A stretch of DNA of 64,000 bases from Rhodospirillaceae bacterium (GTDB lineage: Bacteria; Pseudomonadota; Alphaproteobacteria; Reyranellales; Reyranellaceae): assembly GCA_009772935.1 (NCBI GenBank), contig WOUR01000001.1:124001-188000 (forward strand), given 5' to 3'. The translations under genes and the position numbers were made by a program. The number at the start of each line of letters is the position of its first letter. Position 1 is the stretch's first letter. Below, in pieces: positions 16,694-25,780 of the stretch. The notes under the pieces are model-generated. The model did not search any database. It saw only the letters and a program-made list of their open reading frames with translations, and was not told the DNA's origin.

Positions 16694-19029
16694 TGGATTT
16701 CTTCAGGCGTTTCACGTTCCTCGTCTGCGCTCCGGCCTTCGACGCCGACGATCTCGAGGGCCACAGGCTCGGCGAGATCACGGTCTCGATCGAGAAGATG
16801 GGCTTCCAGGTCGTGCGGGCTCGCCGCATCGAGGATGCCGAGATGGTCGTCCAGACCGACGCCGCCGTCGGCTGCATGGTCGTTGATTGGGGCAAGAAGG
16901 GCCTCGACGGCAAGGCCGCCGCGATGATCAACATGATGCGGCGGCGTGGCCTAGAGATGCCGATCGTCATCCTGGTACGTCGCAAGCGGCTGCAGGACAT
17001 CCCCGTCGAGGTGATGGACTATATCGACGGCTACATCTTCCTCTCCGAGGAGACGCCGGAGTTCATCGCAAAGAATCTGGTGAGTCGTCTCAAGCAGTAT
17101 GCGGAGACGCTGAAGACGCCATTCTTCGGCGAGCTGGTCGACTACGCCGAGGAAGGCAACCAGCTCTGGACCTGCCCCGGCCACAATGGCGGCATCTTCT
17201 ACAACAGGAGCCCGATCGGCCGGATCTTCGTCGAGCATCTGGGCGAGGCGGTGTTCCGCGACGACCTCGACAACTCCGTGCTCGATCTCGGCGACCTGCT
17301 CGTCCACGAGGGCCCGGCGCTGAAGGCGCAGAAAGAGGCCGCCGCCATCTTCGGCGCGGAGAAGACCTACTTCGTGCTGAACGGCACGTCCTCGTCCAAC
17401 AAGATCGTCCTGCAGGCGCTGATCGCGGAAGGCGATCTCGTGCTGTTCGACCGCAACAACCACAAGGCCGCCCATCACGGCGCGCTATTCCTCGGCAACG
17501 GCATCCCGATCTACCTGGAGACCGACCGCAACGCCCACGGGTTGATCGGGCCGATCTTCCACGAGGCGCTCGACGAGAAGGCCATCCGCGAGAAGATCCG
17601 AACCAATCCGCTGGTCGCCGACAAGGACGCATGGAAGCGCGAGCGGCCGTTCCGCGTCGCTGTCATCGAGCAGTGCACCTACGACGGCACCATCAACGAC
17701 GCGCGTCTGATCGTCGAGAAGATCGGCCATCTCTGCGACTACATCCTGTTCGACGAGGCCTGGGCGGGCTTCATGAAGTTCCACCCGCTCTATGCCGGGC
17801 GCTTCGCCATGGGCCTCACCAATCTCGGCCCGGACAGTCCCGGCATCATCGCCACGCAGTCCGCTCACAAGCAGCTCGCCAGCTTCAGCCAGGCCTCGCA
17901 GATCCACGTCAAGGATCGCCACATCAAGGGCCAACGCCGGCGCATCGAGCATCGCCGCTTCAACGAATTCTTCATGCTGCACGCCTCGACCTCGCCCTTC
18001 TATCCGATCTTCGCCTCGCTCGATGTCGGCGCGCAGATGATGAAGGGACGTTCGGGCGAGGTTCTGTGGGACGACACGATTCGCCTCGGTATCGAGATCC
18101 GCAAGAAGATGCGCGCCATCCGGCGCGAGTTCGAGGACAAGGAACGCGACCCGGTGCGGCGCTGGTTCTTCGAACCCTTCATTCCCAACCGCGTCATGGT
18201 GGGCGATCGCGAGCAGCTCTGGGAGGAGGTGCCGACCGACGATCTGGCGACCCATGCGCGCTACTGGGAACTGGACCCGGAGCGTAGGTGGCACGGGTTC
18301 AAGCATGTGGCACCGGGCTACGCGATCACCGATCCCAACAAGCTGGTCGTTCTGACGCCGGGTTTCGACCGCGAGACCGGGAGCTATGCCGGCCACGGCA
18401 TCCCTGCGCCCGTGGTGGCGCAATACCTGCGCGAGAACCAGATCGTCCCGGAAAAGAACGACCTCAACTCGCTGCTATTCCTGATGACTCCCGGAGTCGA
18501 ATCGAGCAAGGCCGGCACCTTGCTGAGCGCGTTCGTGATCTTCAAGCGGCTGCACGACGAGAACGCACGGTTGGAAGACGTCATCGGCGAGTTCGTTCGC
18601 AAGCGGCCGGCGCGCTATGCCGGCATGCGGCTGCGCGATCTCTGCGCCGAGATGCACGCCTTCTTCCGCGAGAGCAACGTCAGCCTGATGCAGCGCGCAC
18701 AGTTCATGCCCGAGCACCTGCCCGAGCCGGCGATGCCGCCGCACGTGGCAGTCCGCGAACTGGTACGAAACAATGTCGACTATGTGCCGATCGAAGAGGC
18801 GGCCGGGCGCATCGCCACCACCATGTTCGTGGTCTATCCGCCCGGCATCGCCAGCATCGTGCCCGGGGAGAGACTGGACGAGCGGGCCAAGCCGATGCTC
18901 GATTATTTACGGATGTTCGAGAAGTCGGCCAACCTGTTCCCCGGTTTCGACGTCGAGATCCAGGGCATCTATCGCGAAATCGACAAGGAAGGCCGCGTGC
19001 GCTTCTACACCTACGTCGTGCGGGAGTAG
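16693..19029 (+). CDS. Orn/Lys/Arg decarboxylase, biodegradative (PLP fold I) type
   Basis: A 778-aa decarboxylase. The N-terminal wing domain (about residues 1-130) resembles a response-regulator fold. The PLP domain has TCPGHNGGIFY, LNGTSSSNKIV, the aspartate strand LFDEAWAGF and the Schiff-base lysine in TQSAHKQLASFSQ. A C-terminal domain follows. Length and layout match inducible arginine/lysine/ornithine decarboxylases, which make amines (agmatine, cadaverine or putrescine) and consume protons. Substrate choice is not readable, though arginine decarboxylase is the usual call. It overlaps ppk2 by one base (TGATG), suggesting joint control. Its end overlaps the convergent GNAT gene by 19 bases. 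Confidence 0.93.
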   Translation: MDFFRRFTFLVCAPAFDADDLEGHRLGEITVSIEKMGFQVVRARRIEDAEMVVQTDAAVGCMVVDWGKKGLDGKAAAMINMMRRRGLEMPIVILVRRKRLQDIPVEVMDYIDGYIFLSEETPEFIAKNLVSRLKQYAETLKTPFFGELVDYAEEGNQLWTCPGHNGGIFYNRSPIGRIFVEHLGEAVFRDDLDNSVLDLGDLLVHEGPALKAQKEAAAIFGAEKTYFVLNGTSSSNKIVLQALIAEGDLVLFDRNNHKAAHHGALFLGNGIPIYLETDRNAHGLIGPIFHEALDEKAIREKIRTNPLVADKDAWKRERPFRVAVIEQCTYDGTINDARLIVEKIGHLCDYILFDEAWAGFMKFHPLYAGRFAMGLTNLGPDSPGIIATQSAHKQLASFSQASQIHVKDRHIKGQRRRIEHRRFNEFFMLHASTSPFYPIFASLDVGAQMMKGRSGEVLWDDTIRLGIEIRKKMRAIRREFEDKERDPVRRWFFEPFIPNRVMVGDREQLWEEVPTDDLATHARYWELDPERRWHGFKHVAPGYAITDPNKLVVLTPGFDRETGSYAGHGIPAPVVAQYLRENQIVPEKNDLNSLLFLMTPGVESSKAGTLLSAFVIFKRLHDENARLEDVIGEFVRKRPARYAGMRLRDLCAEMHAFFRESNVSLMQRAQFMPEHLPEPAMPPHVAVRELVRNNVDYVPIEEAAGRIATTMFVVYPPGIASIVPGERLDERAKPMLDYLRMFEKSANLFPGFDVEIQGIYREIDKEGRVRFYTYVVRE

Positions 19030-19595
19030 GCGATCTCGACCGGCGGCGTGCTGGCACCCGCGCCGATGGCGCGCTGCATCAGCACGCTGTCGGCCCACTT
19101 GCCGTACTTGAAACCGACGCCCTCGAGAAGGCCGACCCGGCGGAAGCCGTGGGCCTCGTGCAGGCTGAGCGACGCGACATTGTCGGCGTCGACATAGGCG
19201 AACATCTGACGATAGCCCGCCCCGGCGCAGGCCTCGATCAGCGCCGGCAGGAGCAGACGGCCGATCCCCGTGGAGACATGGTCGGGATGGACATAGATCG
19301 AATGCTTGACCGCATAGCGATAGGCCGGGCGCTTGCGGAATGGCACTGCATAGGCGTAGCCCACGATCACACCGTCGCGCTCGGCCGCGAGGTGCGGCAG
19401 CCGGCGCCGCAGCATGTTCTTGCGCCGCCGCTTGATGTCATCGGCCTGCGTCGGCTCGACATCGACGTCACCCACGCCCCGAGTGATGTGGTGCGTGTAG
19501 ATCGCGATCATTGCCGGCACGTCGTTTTCGGTCGACGGCCGTACCACGACAGCGCCGCGCGGCTTGTCGAGCAGGGAGTCGCTCGTCACTGACAT
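19011..19595 (-). CDS. GNAT N-acetyltransferase, phosphinothricin acetyltransferase-like
   Basis: A 194-aa acetyl-CoA-dependent acetyltransferase. The core has AMIAIYTHHITRGVGD (similar to the PAT substrate loop), the strand HSIYVHPDHVSTGIGRLLL with acetyl-CoA loop GIGRLL, and NVASLSLHEAHGFRRVG, the usual 'N..S..LY...GF' motif. Starts at ATG 19595 after GGAGGA. The acceptor is unknown. Its stop lies inside the end of the convergent decarboxylase gene. Confidence 0.85.
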   Translation of the reverse strand: MSVTSDSLLDKPRGAVVVRPSTENDVPAMIAIYTHHITRGVGDVDVEPTQADDIKRRRKNMLRRRLPHLAAERDGVIVGYAYAVPFRKRPAYRYAVKHSIYVHPDHVSTGIGRLLLPALIEACAGAGYRQMFAYVDADNVASLSLHEAHGFRRVGLLEGVGFKYGKWADSVLMQRAIGAGASTPPVEIAYSRTT

Positions 19596-19658
19596 CACTC
19601 GATCCTCCTCCGAGACGCCCGGATCAAACACGCCTCCATGACCGTTTCATGTCGGCAC

Positions 19659-19696
19659 AAAAAGAGGGCCCGGAGAGTTATTCACTCTCCAGGCCC
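19659..19696 (-). terminator. intrinsic terminator for the LysR gene
   Basis: GGGCCCGGAGAG (19666-19677) pairs with CTCTCCAGGCCC (19685-19696), one mismatch, 7-base loop. On the minus strand a U-tract (AAAAA at 19659-19663 on the plus strand) follows the stem. It lies 110-150 bases past the LysR stop. Confidence 0.8.
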
Positions 19697-19806
19697 CCAG
19701 ACGCCCCCTCTAAACTCGCTGGCGCCGCGGCGATCTCTCGAACCGCGTCAATCCATGCGCACGAAGATACGGGTGGGCCGGCCGCCTGCACAGGGGGCGC
19801 TTGGTA

Positions 19807-20679
19807 TCAATTGTTGAGGTTCCGTAACCGTCCGGAAAAGCTGGCCCGCACGTGATCGGCCAGGTCGCGCGCTGCAGGCCCCAGGCCCGGCGGCGCATAG
19901 AGGTTGATGCGGAACTCGGGCAGCACCGGCAGCCGAGCCTCGCGGCCCAGGATGACAAAACGCTCGGGCACCGAGGAGCGCAGCAGCGGCGCCACCGCCA
20001 GGCCCGCTTCCAGCACGGCATAGACCGGCTCCAGCCGGCTCACCTCGCACACCGTACGCCAGTCTCGCCGCGCCTTGCCCAACGCCTCGACGGCGACGGG
20101 GCGGAAAACGCAGGTCGGCGCGCCGAGCGACACCGGCAGCGGATCCTTGAGATGGGCGTCTCCGTCCGGCGCCCCCACCCAGACCAGCCGGTCGGTACGC
20201 AACGTCTCCCCATGGCGGCCGCACTCCGTCTCCGTCGTCATGGCGAGATCGACACTGCCCGATTTCAACGCCTCCCGGATGACACGCGAATCCTCGCAGA
20301 CGAGGCTGACGCGCACGCGAGGCTGCGCCTTGGCAAAGCGCCGCAGGATCGCCGGGACGAAGCTGCCGATGATGTCGTAGGGCACGCCGAAGCGGACCTC
20401 GCCCTCAAATTGGGGGGCGCGCATCGACGACCAGACCTCGTCGTTCATCGCCAACAGGCGGCGCGCCTGCTCGAGCAGCCGCTCGCCCGCCGGCGCCAGC
20501 ACCAGCCCGCGTCCCTGACGCGTAAAAAGACGGCAATCGAGCACCTCCTCCAGGCGCTTGATCTGCTGGCTGGCGGCGGCCTGACTCATCCCGAGCGCCG
20601 CCGCCGCACGAGTGACGCCGCCTGCTTCGACGACGGTGAGGAAGGCGCGCAGCAGCGCCATGTCGAGATCCTTGCGCAT
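19807..20679 (-). CDS. LysR family transcriptional regulator
   Basis: A 290-aa regulator. The N-terminal winged helix-turn-helix (about residues 7-66) has LLRAFLTVVEAGGVTRAAA and LGMSQAAASQQIKRLEE. The C-terminal periplasmic-binding-like domain (about 95-290) senses an unknown ligand. Divergent from a dapA-like gene 81 bases away, the classic LysR/target arrangement. The ATG at 20661 (MALLRAF) is an alternative start. Confidence 0.93.
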   Translation of the reverse strand: MRKDLDMALLRAFLTVVEAGGVTRAAAALGMSQAAASQQIKRLEEVLDCRLFTRQGRGLVLAPAGERLLEQARRLLAMNDEVWSSMRAPQFEGEVRFGVPYDIIGSFVPAILRRFAKAQPRVRVSLVCEDSRVIREALKSGSVDLAMTTETECGRHGETLRTDRLVWVGAPDGDAHLKDPLPVSLGAPTCVFRPVAVEALGKARRDWRTVCEVSRLEPVYAVLEAGLAVAPLLRSSVPERFVILGREARLPVLPEFRINLYAPPGLGPAARDLADHVRASFSGRLRNLNN

Positions 20680-20759
20680 TCTTTAATATAAGCTTTTATG
20701 AACGATATTATCCAAAACATTCGTTTCTATTATTCTTTGACCAACCGTAACGTGGCGCC
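20680..20759. promoter_or_regulatory. divergent LysR/dapA-like control region
   Basis: An 80-base gap, strikingly AT-rich against its surroundings, with an imperfect dyad centred on AAGCTT at 20690-20695. LysR proteins typically bind such AT-rich dyads between divergent genes. The exact site and promoters are not resolved. Confidence 0.4.
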
Positions 20760-21641
20760 ATGACCACCAAGATTTCTGGCCTCTGGCTGCCGCTCATCAC
20801 GCCGTTCAAGGACGGCGCCGTCGATTTCGCGAGCTACGATGGGTTGGTGAACCACTACATCGCCAAAGGCGTCGACGGGCTGCTGCCGCTCGGCACCACG
20901 GGCGAATCGCCCGCCCTCGACGACGACGAGATCGCCGCCGTGATCGAGCGCACCCTGGCCATCGCCGACGGCCGCGTGCCGGTCTTCGCCGGTGTCGGCG
21001 GCAACGCCACGGCCAAGGTTGAGAAGGAGCTGAAGCGGCTGCGCCACCTGCCGATCGCCGGCATCCTGTCGGTCTGCCCCTACTACAACCGGCCGAGCCA
21101 GGACGGGCTAATCGCACACTTCCGGCGCGTCGCCGCCGCCACCGATCGCGACGTGATGATCTACAACATCCCCTATCGCACCGCGGTGAACCTCTCCAAC
21201 GACTCGCTGCTCGAACTCGCTGACGTGCCGAACATCGTGGGCGTGAAGGACAGTTCCGGCAGCATCGAGCAGTCGCTCGAACTGCTGCGCCGCAAGCCGG
21301 CGGACTTCGCCGTGCTGACCGGCGAGGACGCGCTGTTCTTCACCATGCGCGCCAACGGCGCGGAAGGCGGCATCCTGGCGGCGAGCCACCTGTTGACGGA
21401 GGGCTTCGTCGAGGTCGAGCGCAGCTTCAGGACCGACGACCTCCCCGGCGCGCGCAACGCCTGGGCGCCGCTCGCCGGCTTCGTGCCGATGTTGTTCGCC
21501 GAGGCCAACCCGATGCCGATCAAGCATCTGCTGTGGCGACAGGGGCTGATCACCTCCCCAGAATGCCGGCTGCCGCTCACGAGGATTTCTGACGGTTTGG
21601 CCCGCCGGCTCGACTCGATCTTCGCCGAGAAGGCAGCCTAG
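20760..21641 (+). CDS. dihydrodipicolinate synthase/N-acetylneuraminate lyase family protein
   Basis: A 293-aa class I aldolase, TIM barrel. [11 protein letters not shown] holds the TTGE phosphate/carboxylate loop near residue 45. [10 protein letters not shown] has the catalytic Tyr near residue 138, and GVKDSSG the Schiff-base Lys near residue 166. All DapA catalytic elements are present. The divergent LysR neighbour suggests a catabolic family member (for example a keto-sugar-acid aldolase or dehydratase) rather than the housekeeping lysine enzyme; this is inference. Its stop overlaps the convergent mscL stop by 4 bases. Confidence 0.9.
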   Translation: MTTKISGLWLPLITPFKDGAVDFASYDGLVNHYIAKGVDGLLPLGTTGESPALDDDEIAAVIERTLAIADGRVPVFAGVGGNATAKVEKELKRLRHLPIAGILSVCPYYNRPSQDGLIAHFRRVAAATDRDVMIYNIPYRTAVNLSNDSLLELADVPNIVGVKDSSGSIEQSLELLRRKPADFAVLTGEDALFFTMRANGAEGGILAASHLLTEGFVEVERSFRTDDLPGARNAWAPLAGFVPMLFAEANPMPIKHLLWRQGLITSPECRLPLTRISDGLARRLDSIFAEKAA

Positions 21642-22060
21642 CCGCGCGCCTTCAGCAGGTCGCGGATCTCGGTCAGCAGCTCCTGCTCCTTGGTCGGCGG
21701 CGCGGGTGGCGGCGGCGCGCTCTCTTCCTGCTTGATCACGCGGTTCATGCCCTTGATCACCAGGAACAGCACCCAGGCGATGATCAGGAAGTTCACCGTC
21801 ACCGTCAGAAACGTGCCGTAGCCCAGCGTCGCGCCGGCCTTCTTGGCGGCGTCATAAGTTGCGGCCTGGCTGGCGGCCGGCGTGAGGCCAATGAAGTAGT
21901 TGGTGAAGTCGAGCCCGCCCGCGATGCGACCGATGATCGGCATGATGATGTCGCCGACGAGCGAGTCGATGATCTTGCTGAAGGCGGCGCCGATGATCAC
22001 GCCGATGGCGAGATCCACGACGTTGCCGCGCATCGCGAACTTCTTGAATTCCTGAAGCAT
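21638..22060 (-). CDS. mscL: large-conductance mechanosensitive channel MscL
   Basis: A 140-aa inner-membrane channel opened by membrane tension to release solutes on osmotic downshock. The N-terminal [23 protein letters not shown] is the family signature helix TM1. TM2 is [19 protein letters not shown] at about residues 85-105. The charged C-terminal helix [13 protein letters not shown] is the pentameric bundle. It lies 21 bases after the AEC transporter stop and is probably co-transcribed. Confidence 0.97.
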   Translation of the reverse strand: MLQEFKKFAMRGNVVDLAIGVIIGAAFSKIIDSLVGDIIMPIIGRIAGGLDFTNYFIGLTPAASQAATYDAAKKAGATLGYGTFLTVTVNFLIIAWVLFLVIKGMNRVIKQEESAPPPPAPPTKEQELLTEIRDLLKARG

Positions 22061-22081
22061 CGGTGTTCTCCCGTTTCGTCG

Positions 22082-23020
22082 TCAGGTTACGCGCAGCCAG
22101 ACCAGCAAAGCAGATACAGTCACCACCGAAAAGGCGGTCGAGAGCAGGACCGATGCGGTGTTCTGCTCGACCGACACGTCGAACTGCTTGGCCAGCACGA
22201 AGGCGTTGGCGGCCGTCGGCAGCGCGGCCATCAGCAAGGCCACCTTGCCCGCAATCGAATCGATCGGCACGAAGAAAGGCAGGATCACCAGCGCCGCCAG
22301 CGGCTGCAGCAGGAGCTTGATCAGGGTGGCGAGGCCGGCCTCGGCGAGGCCGCTCTTGATCGATTTGTCCGACAGGAAGAGGCCGATGGCGAACAAGGCG
22401 CAGGGTGCGGCCGCGGCGCCCATGAGGTCGAGCCACTTCTCGACCGGTACCGGGATGGGCAGCCCGACCCAGGAGGCCACGATTCCCAGCGCGATCGAGA
22501 CCGGCAACGGATTGCGCGCCACGTTGAAGGCGGCACGCAGGAAGGTGCGCACCGGCCCGTGCCCCGCCGCGACTTCGAGCTCGATCAGCATGACGCCGAA
22601 GACCATGGAGACGACGGCCGTCACGATCACCGTGAGCATGGCGGGCGGCAGGCCCTGCTCTCCGAACGCCGCCAGGCAGAGCGGCACGCCCATGTAGCCG
22701 ACGTTGCCCCAGGACGCGGCTATCCCTTGCAGGCTCATCGCGGCGAGTCCGCCCCGCGAAACGAGGCGGGTGGTGACCATCCCGACGCCGAACGTTGCGA
22801 CCACGGCGATGCCGAAGCCCGCCATGAGGCTGGGATCGAGCACGGCGGCGACCGGCGTGCGCGCCAGGGTGCCGAAGAACAGGACCGGCAAGGCGAAGTA
22901 GCTCACGAAGGCGTTGAGCGCCGTGGTCGCCTCCGGCCCCAGGATACGCCAGCGGCCGGCCAGGAAGCCCGCCAGAATGACACCGAAGATCGGGAGGGCG
23001 ACGTTGAAGATAGCCTGCAC
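22082..23020 (-). CDS. AEC family transporter (auxin efflux carrier)
   Basis: A 312-aa inner-membrane carrier with about ten transmembrane segments in two inverted repeats. Family features include the N-terminal FNVALPIFGVILAGFLAGR, NAFVSYFALPVLFF, and SWGNVGYMGVPL in the discontinuous helix of the first half. AEC proteins export organic anions such as malate or malonate. Substrate unknown. First gene of a likely two-gene unit with mscL. Confidence 0.9.
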   Translation of the reverse strand: MQAIFNVALPIFGVILAGFLAGRWRILGPEATTALNAFVSYFALPVLFFGTLARTPVAAVLDPSLMAGFGIAVVATFGVGMVTTRLVSRGGLAAMSLQGIAASWGNVGYMGVPLCLAAFGEQGLPPAMLTVIVTAVVSMVFGVMLIELEVAAGHGPVRTFLRAAFNVARNPLPVSIALGIVASWVGLPIPVPVEKWLDLMGAAAAPCALFAIGLFLSDKSIKSGLAEAGLATLIKLLLQPLAALVILPFFVPIDSIAGKVALLMAALPTAANAFVLAKQFDVSVEQNTASVLLSTAFSVVTVSALLVWLRVT

Positions 23021-23147
23021 GGCGCGTCCGATTGCAGTTGCTCTAATCTATTAAGAATTTGACATAAATGCCATAAATCACATAGCATTTTAGAGTTACA
23101 GCGAGGCCGCACCCATCCCCTCACCGCAAGCGGCCCGGGAGAATCTC

Positions 23148-23495
23148 ATGCGTCTTTTGATCGCCAGCATGGCCGCCCTGGCTGCGGTCGCTTTTGCCGC
23201 TCCGTCCTTCGCCCAGGACGAGACGATGCCCACCCCGGCGCCCACCGCCAAGCCGAAGGCACCGACCACCGCCTCCTGCAACAAGATCAAGAGTAGCTCG
23301 CAGCGCAGCGCCTGCCTCAAGAAGGTCCAGGTCGCGAAGGCACCATCGAAGAAGACCAAGAAGACCACCACCACCCCGGCCGCACCGAAGTCGCCCGAGA
23401 TGGGCCAGTTGCAGGCACCGGCCGCTCCGGCACCGTCGGCCAGCCCTTCCTCCGGCCCGGTCAGCGTTCCGCCGCTGCCGTCCAAGACGATTTAA
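23148..23495 (+). CDS. small secreted protein with a Cys pair and Pro/Ala-rich tail
   Basis: A 115-aa protein. The signal peptide is residues 1-22 (LIASMAALAAVAFAAPSFAQ). A Pro/Thr-rich segment leads to SCNKIKSSSQRSACLKKV, two cysteines 12 apart, likely a disulfide-held helical hairpin. A Lys/Pro/Ala-rich disordered tail follows. Basic mature protein, probably periplasmic. I do not recognise the family. Start ATG 23148 follows GGGAGAA. Confidence 0.65.
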   Translation: MRLLIASMAALAAVAFAAPSFAQDETMPTPAPTAKPKAPTTASCNKIKSSSQRSACLKKVQVAKAPSKKTKKTTTTPAAPKSPEMGQLQAPAAPAPSASPSSGPVSVPPLPSKTI

Positions 23496-23530
23496 CTTAA
23501 GGCACGGTTCGGCCGAACCGCGCTAGTCTG

Positions 23531-23555
23531 CGCTCTCCCCAACCCCGGGAGAGCG
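23531..23555 (+). promoter_or_regulatory. leader hairpin covering the Shine-Dalgarno of the sulfurtransferase gene
   Basis: CGCTCTCCC (23531-23539) pairs perfectly with GGGAGAGCG (23547-23555) over a 7-base loop. The 3' arm is the GGGAG ribosome-binding site, ending 2 bases before ATG 23558. A TAGTCT -10-like element sits just before the left arm. A separate palindrome GGTTCGGCCGAACC lies at 23506-23519. Confidence 0.45.
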
Positions 23556-23557
23556 AC

Positions 23558-24421
23558 ATGGCCCATTCGGCCAACCTGATCACGACAGACGATCTCGCGC
23601 GCCAGCTCGGTGCGCCGGCGCTTCGCGTCTTCGACTGCACCACCTACCTGAAGCCCGGACCCGACGGCCGCTACATCGCCGAAAGCGGTCGCGCCAACTA
23701 CGACCAGGGTCACATCCCGGGCGCGGCCTATCTCGATCTCCAGGCCGACCTCTCCGACAAGACCTCGCCGCTCCGCTTCACCCTACCATCGCTCGGGGAC
23801 CTCACCCGGGCCTTCGCGGCCAAGGGCGTGGGCCACGGCACCTTCGTGGTGCTCTACAGCCATGCCTCGCCGGTCTGGGCGACCCGCATCTGGTGGATGC
23901 TGCGCGCGGTCGGTTTCGACGAGGTCGCAATCCTGAATGGCGGTCTCGATAAATGGAAGGCCGAAGGCCGCCCGCTGTCGACCGAGCCCGTCAGCCATCC
24001 ACCGGCGACGCTGTCGCTGCGCGCCCGGCCGGAGATCTTCGTCGGCAAGGACACGATCAAGGGCGCCATCGGCGACGCCTCGACGCTGACCCTCAACGCC
24101 CTGAGTCACGACCAGCACACCGGCATCGGCGGCGTGGTCTATGGCCGCGCCGGCCGTATCGCCGGCTCGTCCTGCGTGCCGGCCGCCAGCCTGTTCGGGC
24201 CGGACAAGGCGCTGAAGCCGATCGCCGATCTGCGCGCCGCCTTCGAGGGCGTCGGCGCCGCACCGGACAAGCGCGTTCTGGTCTATTGCGGCGGTGGCAT
24301 AGCGGCCACGCTCGATGCTTTCGTCCTCACCGCCCTCTTGGGTCACAGGAACGTCTCGGTGTACGACAATTCCATGCAGGAATGGGCCAACGATCCCGCC
24401 CTGCCCATGGAAACCGGCTGA
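23558..24421 (+). CDS. sulfurtransferase with two rhodanese domains
   Basis: A 287-aa thiosulfate/mercaptopyruvate sulfurtransferase-like enzyme. The N-terminal rhodanese domain (about residues 8-130) has RANYDQGHIPGAAYLD and lacks a catalytic Cys. The C-terminal domain (about 155-280) has the active-site loop YCGGGIAAT with the persulfide Cys. The loop differs from the CGSGVTA of mercaptopyruvate sulfurtransferase, so specificity is uncertain. First gene of a probable three-gene operon with a DUF1330 gene 14 bases downstream. Confidence 0.88.
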   Translation: MAHSANLITTDDLARQLGAPALRVFDCTTYLKPGPDGRYIAESGRANYDQGHIPGAAYLDLQADLSDKTSPLRFTLPSLGDLTRAFAAKGVGHGTFVVLYSHASPVWATRIWWMLRAVGFDEVAILNGGLDKWKAEGRPLSTEPVSHPPATLSLRARPEIFVGKDTIKGAIGDASTLTLNALSHDQHTGIGGVVYGRAGRIAGSSCVPAASLFGPDKALKPIADLRAAFEGVGAAPDKRVLVYCGGGIAATLDAFVLTALLGHRNVSVYDNSMQEWANDPALPMETG

Positions 24422-24435
24422 CGAGGGAGGAAGAC

Positions 24436-24729
24436 GTGACGGCCTATATCATCGTCGAGATCGATACCCGTGACGAAGACCTGATGGCGGAGTACCGCAA
24501 GCACACGCCGGGGCTGGTCGCCAAGTTCGGCGGCAAGTTCATCGTGCGCGGCGGCCACTGCACGAGCCTGGAAGGCGGCTGGACGCCGGCGCGCGTGGTC
24601 GTGCTGGAATTCCCCGACCGCGCCAAGGCCGAACGCTTCTATCATTCCGAGGAATACAAGCCCGTCCTGGCGATGCGGCTCAAGGCCGGCCACTCCAAGG
24701 CGATCCTGATCGACGGCCATAATGGCTAG
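24436..24729 (+). CDS. DUF1330 family protein
   Basis: A 97-aa small ferredoxin-like dimeric alpha/beta-barrel protein. The pattern AYIIVEIDTRDEDLMAEY, GGKFIVRGG, VVLEFPDRAKAERFYHSEEY is diagnostic of DUF1330. Starts at GTG 24436 after GGGAGG. Its last codons overlap the ATG of the following gene by 8 bases, indicating coupling. Function is not established for the family. Confidence 0.9.
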   Translation: MTAYIIVEIDTRDEDLMAEYRKHTPGLVAKFGGKFIVRGGHCTSLEGGWTPARVVVLEFPDRAKAERFYHSEEYKPVLAMRLKAGHSKAILIDGHNG

Positions 24730-25780
24730 CACGGCCGCGTACAGGGCGGTCGGTACGCTCTACAACGCGCTGATGACCGCGCTGGTCATCGGCCTCGTCT
24801 CGAGACGCGGCAGCGACACGGCACGCGAATACATCTTCCGCCACTTCCGCCGGCAGCATCTCGACAAGTTCCTGCCAGGCCTTCAGAAGCTCGGCATCGC
24901 GGGCGAGAAGAACGCGCCGGCCTGCGCCCTCTACCACTACCACTCCAACGCGCTGGGCGGCGTGAAGACCGGCTACCTTCGCGAGAGCGACACCAAGGCG
25001 TGGGTGCGCTATCCGCCGCCGCGCTGGATGTGGAAGGGCACTGCGATCGCGGCCGTCCCGCACGAAGTGTCGGCCGCATTCCTGTACGCCTGGCACGGCC
25101 ACAACGGCGTGTCCCTGAAGAATCCGGGCCTCGGCTTCGTCTGCACGGGCATGACGGTCGACGGCAAGCCCGGGCTCGAAGGCTACTATTACGACTACGG
25201 TCGTCCCCTGAAGGAGGAGGAGCGCGTGCGCTTCGCCTACGACGAGGAGATGCCGCGCATCGACTGGAAGACGCAGCCGAAGCTGGAGACCGCGAACTGG
25301 CCCGAGGAGCGCCGGCTGCGGACCTTCCGCTCCTACGCGATGGGCTACGTGCAGACCATGCTGCCGGTGCTGCAGGACCTGCTGGGCCCGAAGGATGCGC
25401 AGGTCGAGATGGGCCGCGTGGCGCGTCTCGTCGGGCTGCAGTTCCACGAGGAGACGGCGCGCGACCTCGACCTGCCAACCGATGTCGAGACCGGCGACCT
25501 CGAGAGCGCCCGCCTGTTCGCCCGCTGGCTGACGGCGATCCTCGCGGCTGAAGGCGAGGAGGTTTCGTCCGCGGAGAAGGACGGCGCGGTCACCGTGCGC
25601 ATGGAAGGCTGGAAGCTCGCACGGGACCTTCAGCTCGTCGACCCGCTGGCCGGCTTCGACGCCTGGAACGAACTGTGGCTCGGCGCCGCCGGCGCGCACG
25701 ACCGTTTCCTGAAGATCGAGACCAGCCGAAGCTACGGCGACAGAGGCTGGCAGGCCGCCTGGCGGATTGCGCCGAGATAG
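24722..25780 (+). CDS. hypothetical protein, coupled to DUF1330
   Basis: A 352-aa soluble protein I do not recognise. It begins with a hydrophobic helix (about residues 5-27), then is rich in Trp, Tyr and Arg with motifs such as LYHYHSNALGG, HEVSAAFLYAWHGHNG, CTGMTVDGKPGLEGYYYDYG and a C-terminal FDAWNELWLGAAGAHDRFL. Several His residues could bind metal. ATG 24722 lies inside the upstream gene's end. Its 3' end overlaps the convergent Nudix gene by 49 bases. Confidence 0.7.
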   Translation: MASTAAYRAVGTLYNALMTALVIGLVSRRGSDTAREYIFRHFRRQHLDKFLPGLQKLGIAGEKNAPACALYHYHSNALGGVKTGYLRESDTKAWVRYPPPRWMWKGTAIAAVPHEVSAAFLYAWHGHNGVSLKNPGLGFVCTGMTVDGKPGLEGYYYDYGRPLKEEERVRFAYDEEMPRIDWKTQPKLETANWPEERRLRTFRSYAMGYVQTMLPVLQDLLGPKDAQVEMGRVARLVGLQFHEETARDLDLPTDVETGDLESARLFARWLTAILAAEGEEVSSAEKDGAVTVRMEGWKLARDLQLVDPLAGFDAWNELWLGAAGAHDRFLKIETSRSYGDRGWQAAWRIAPR

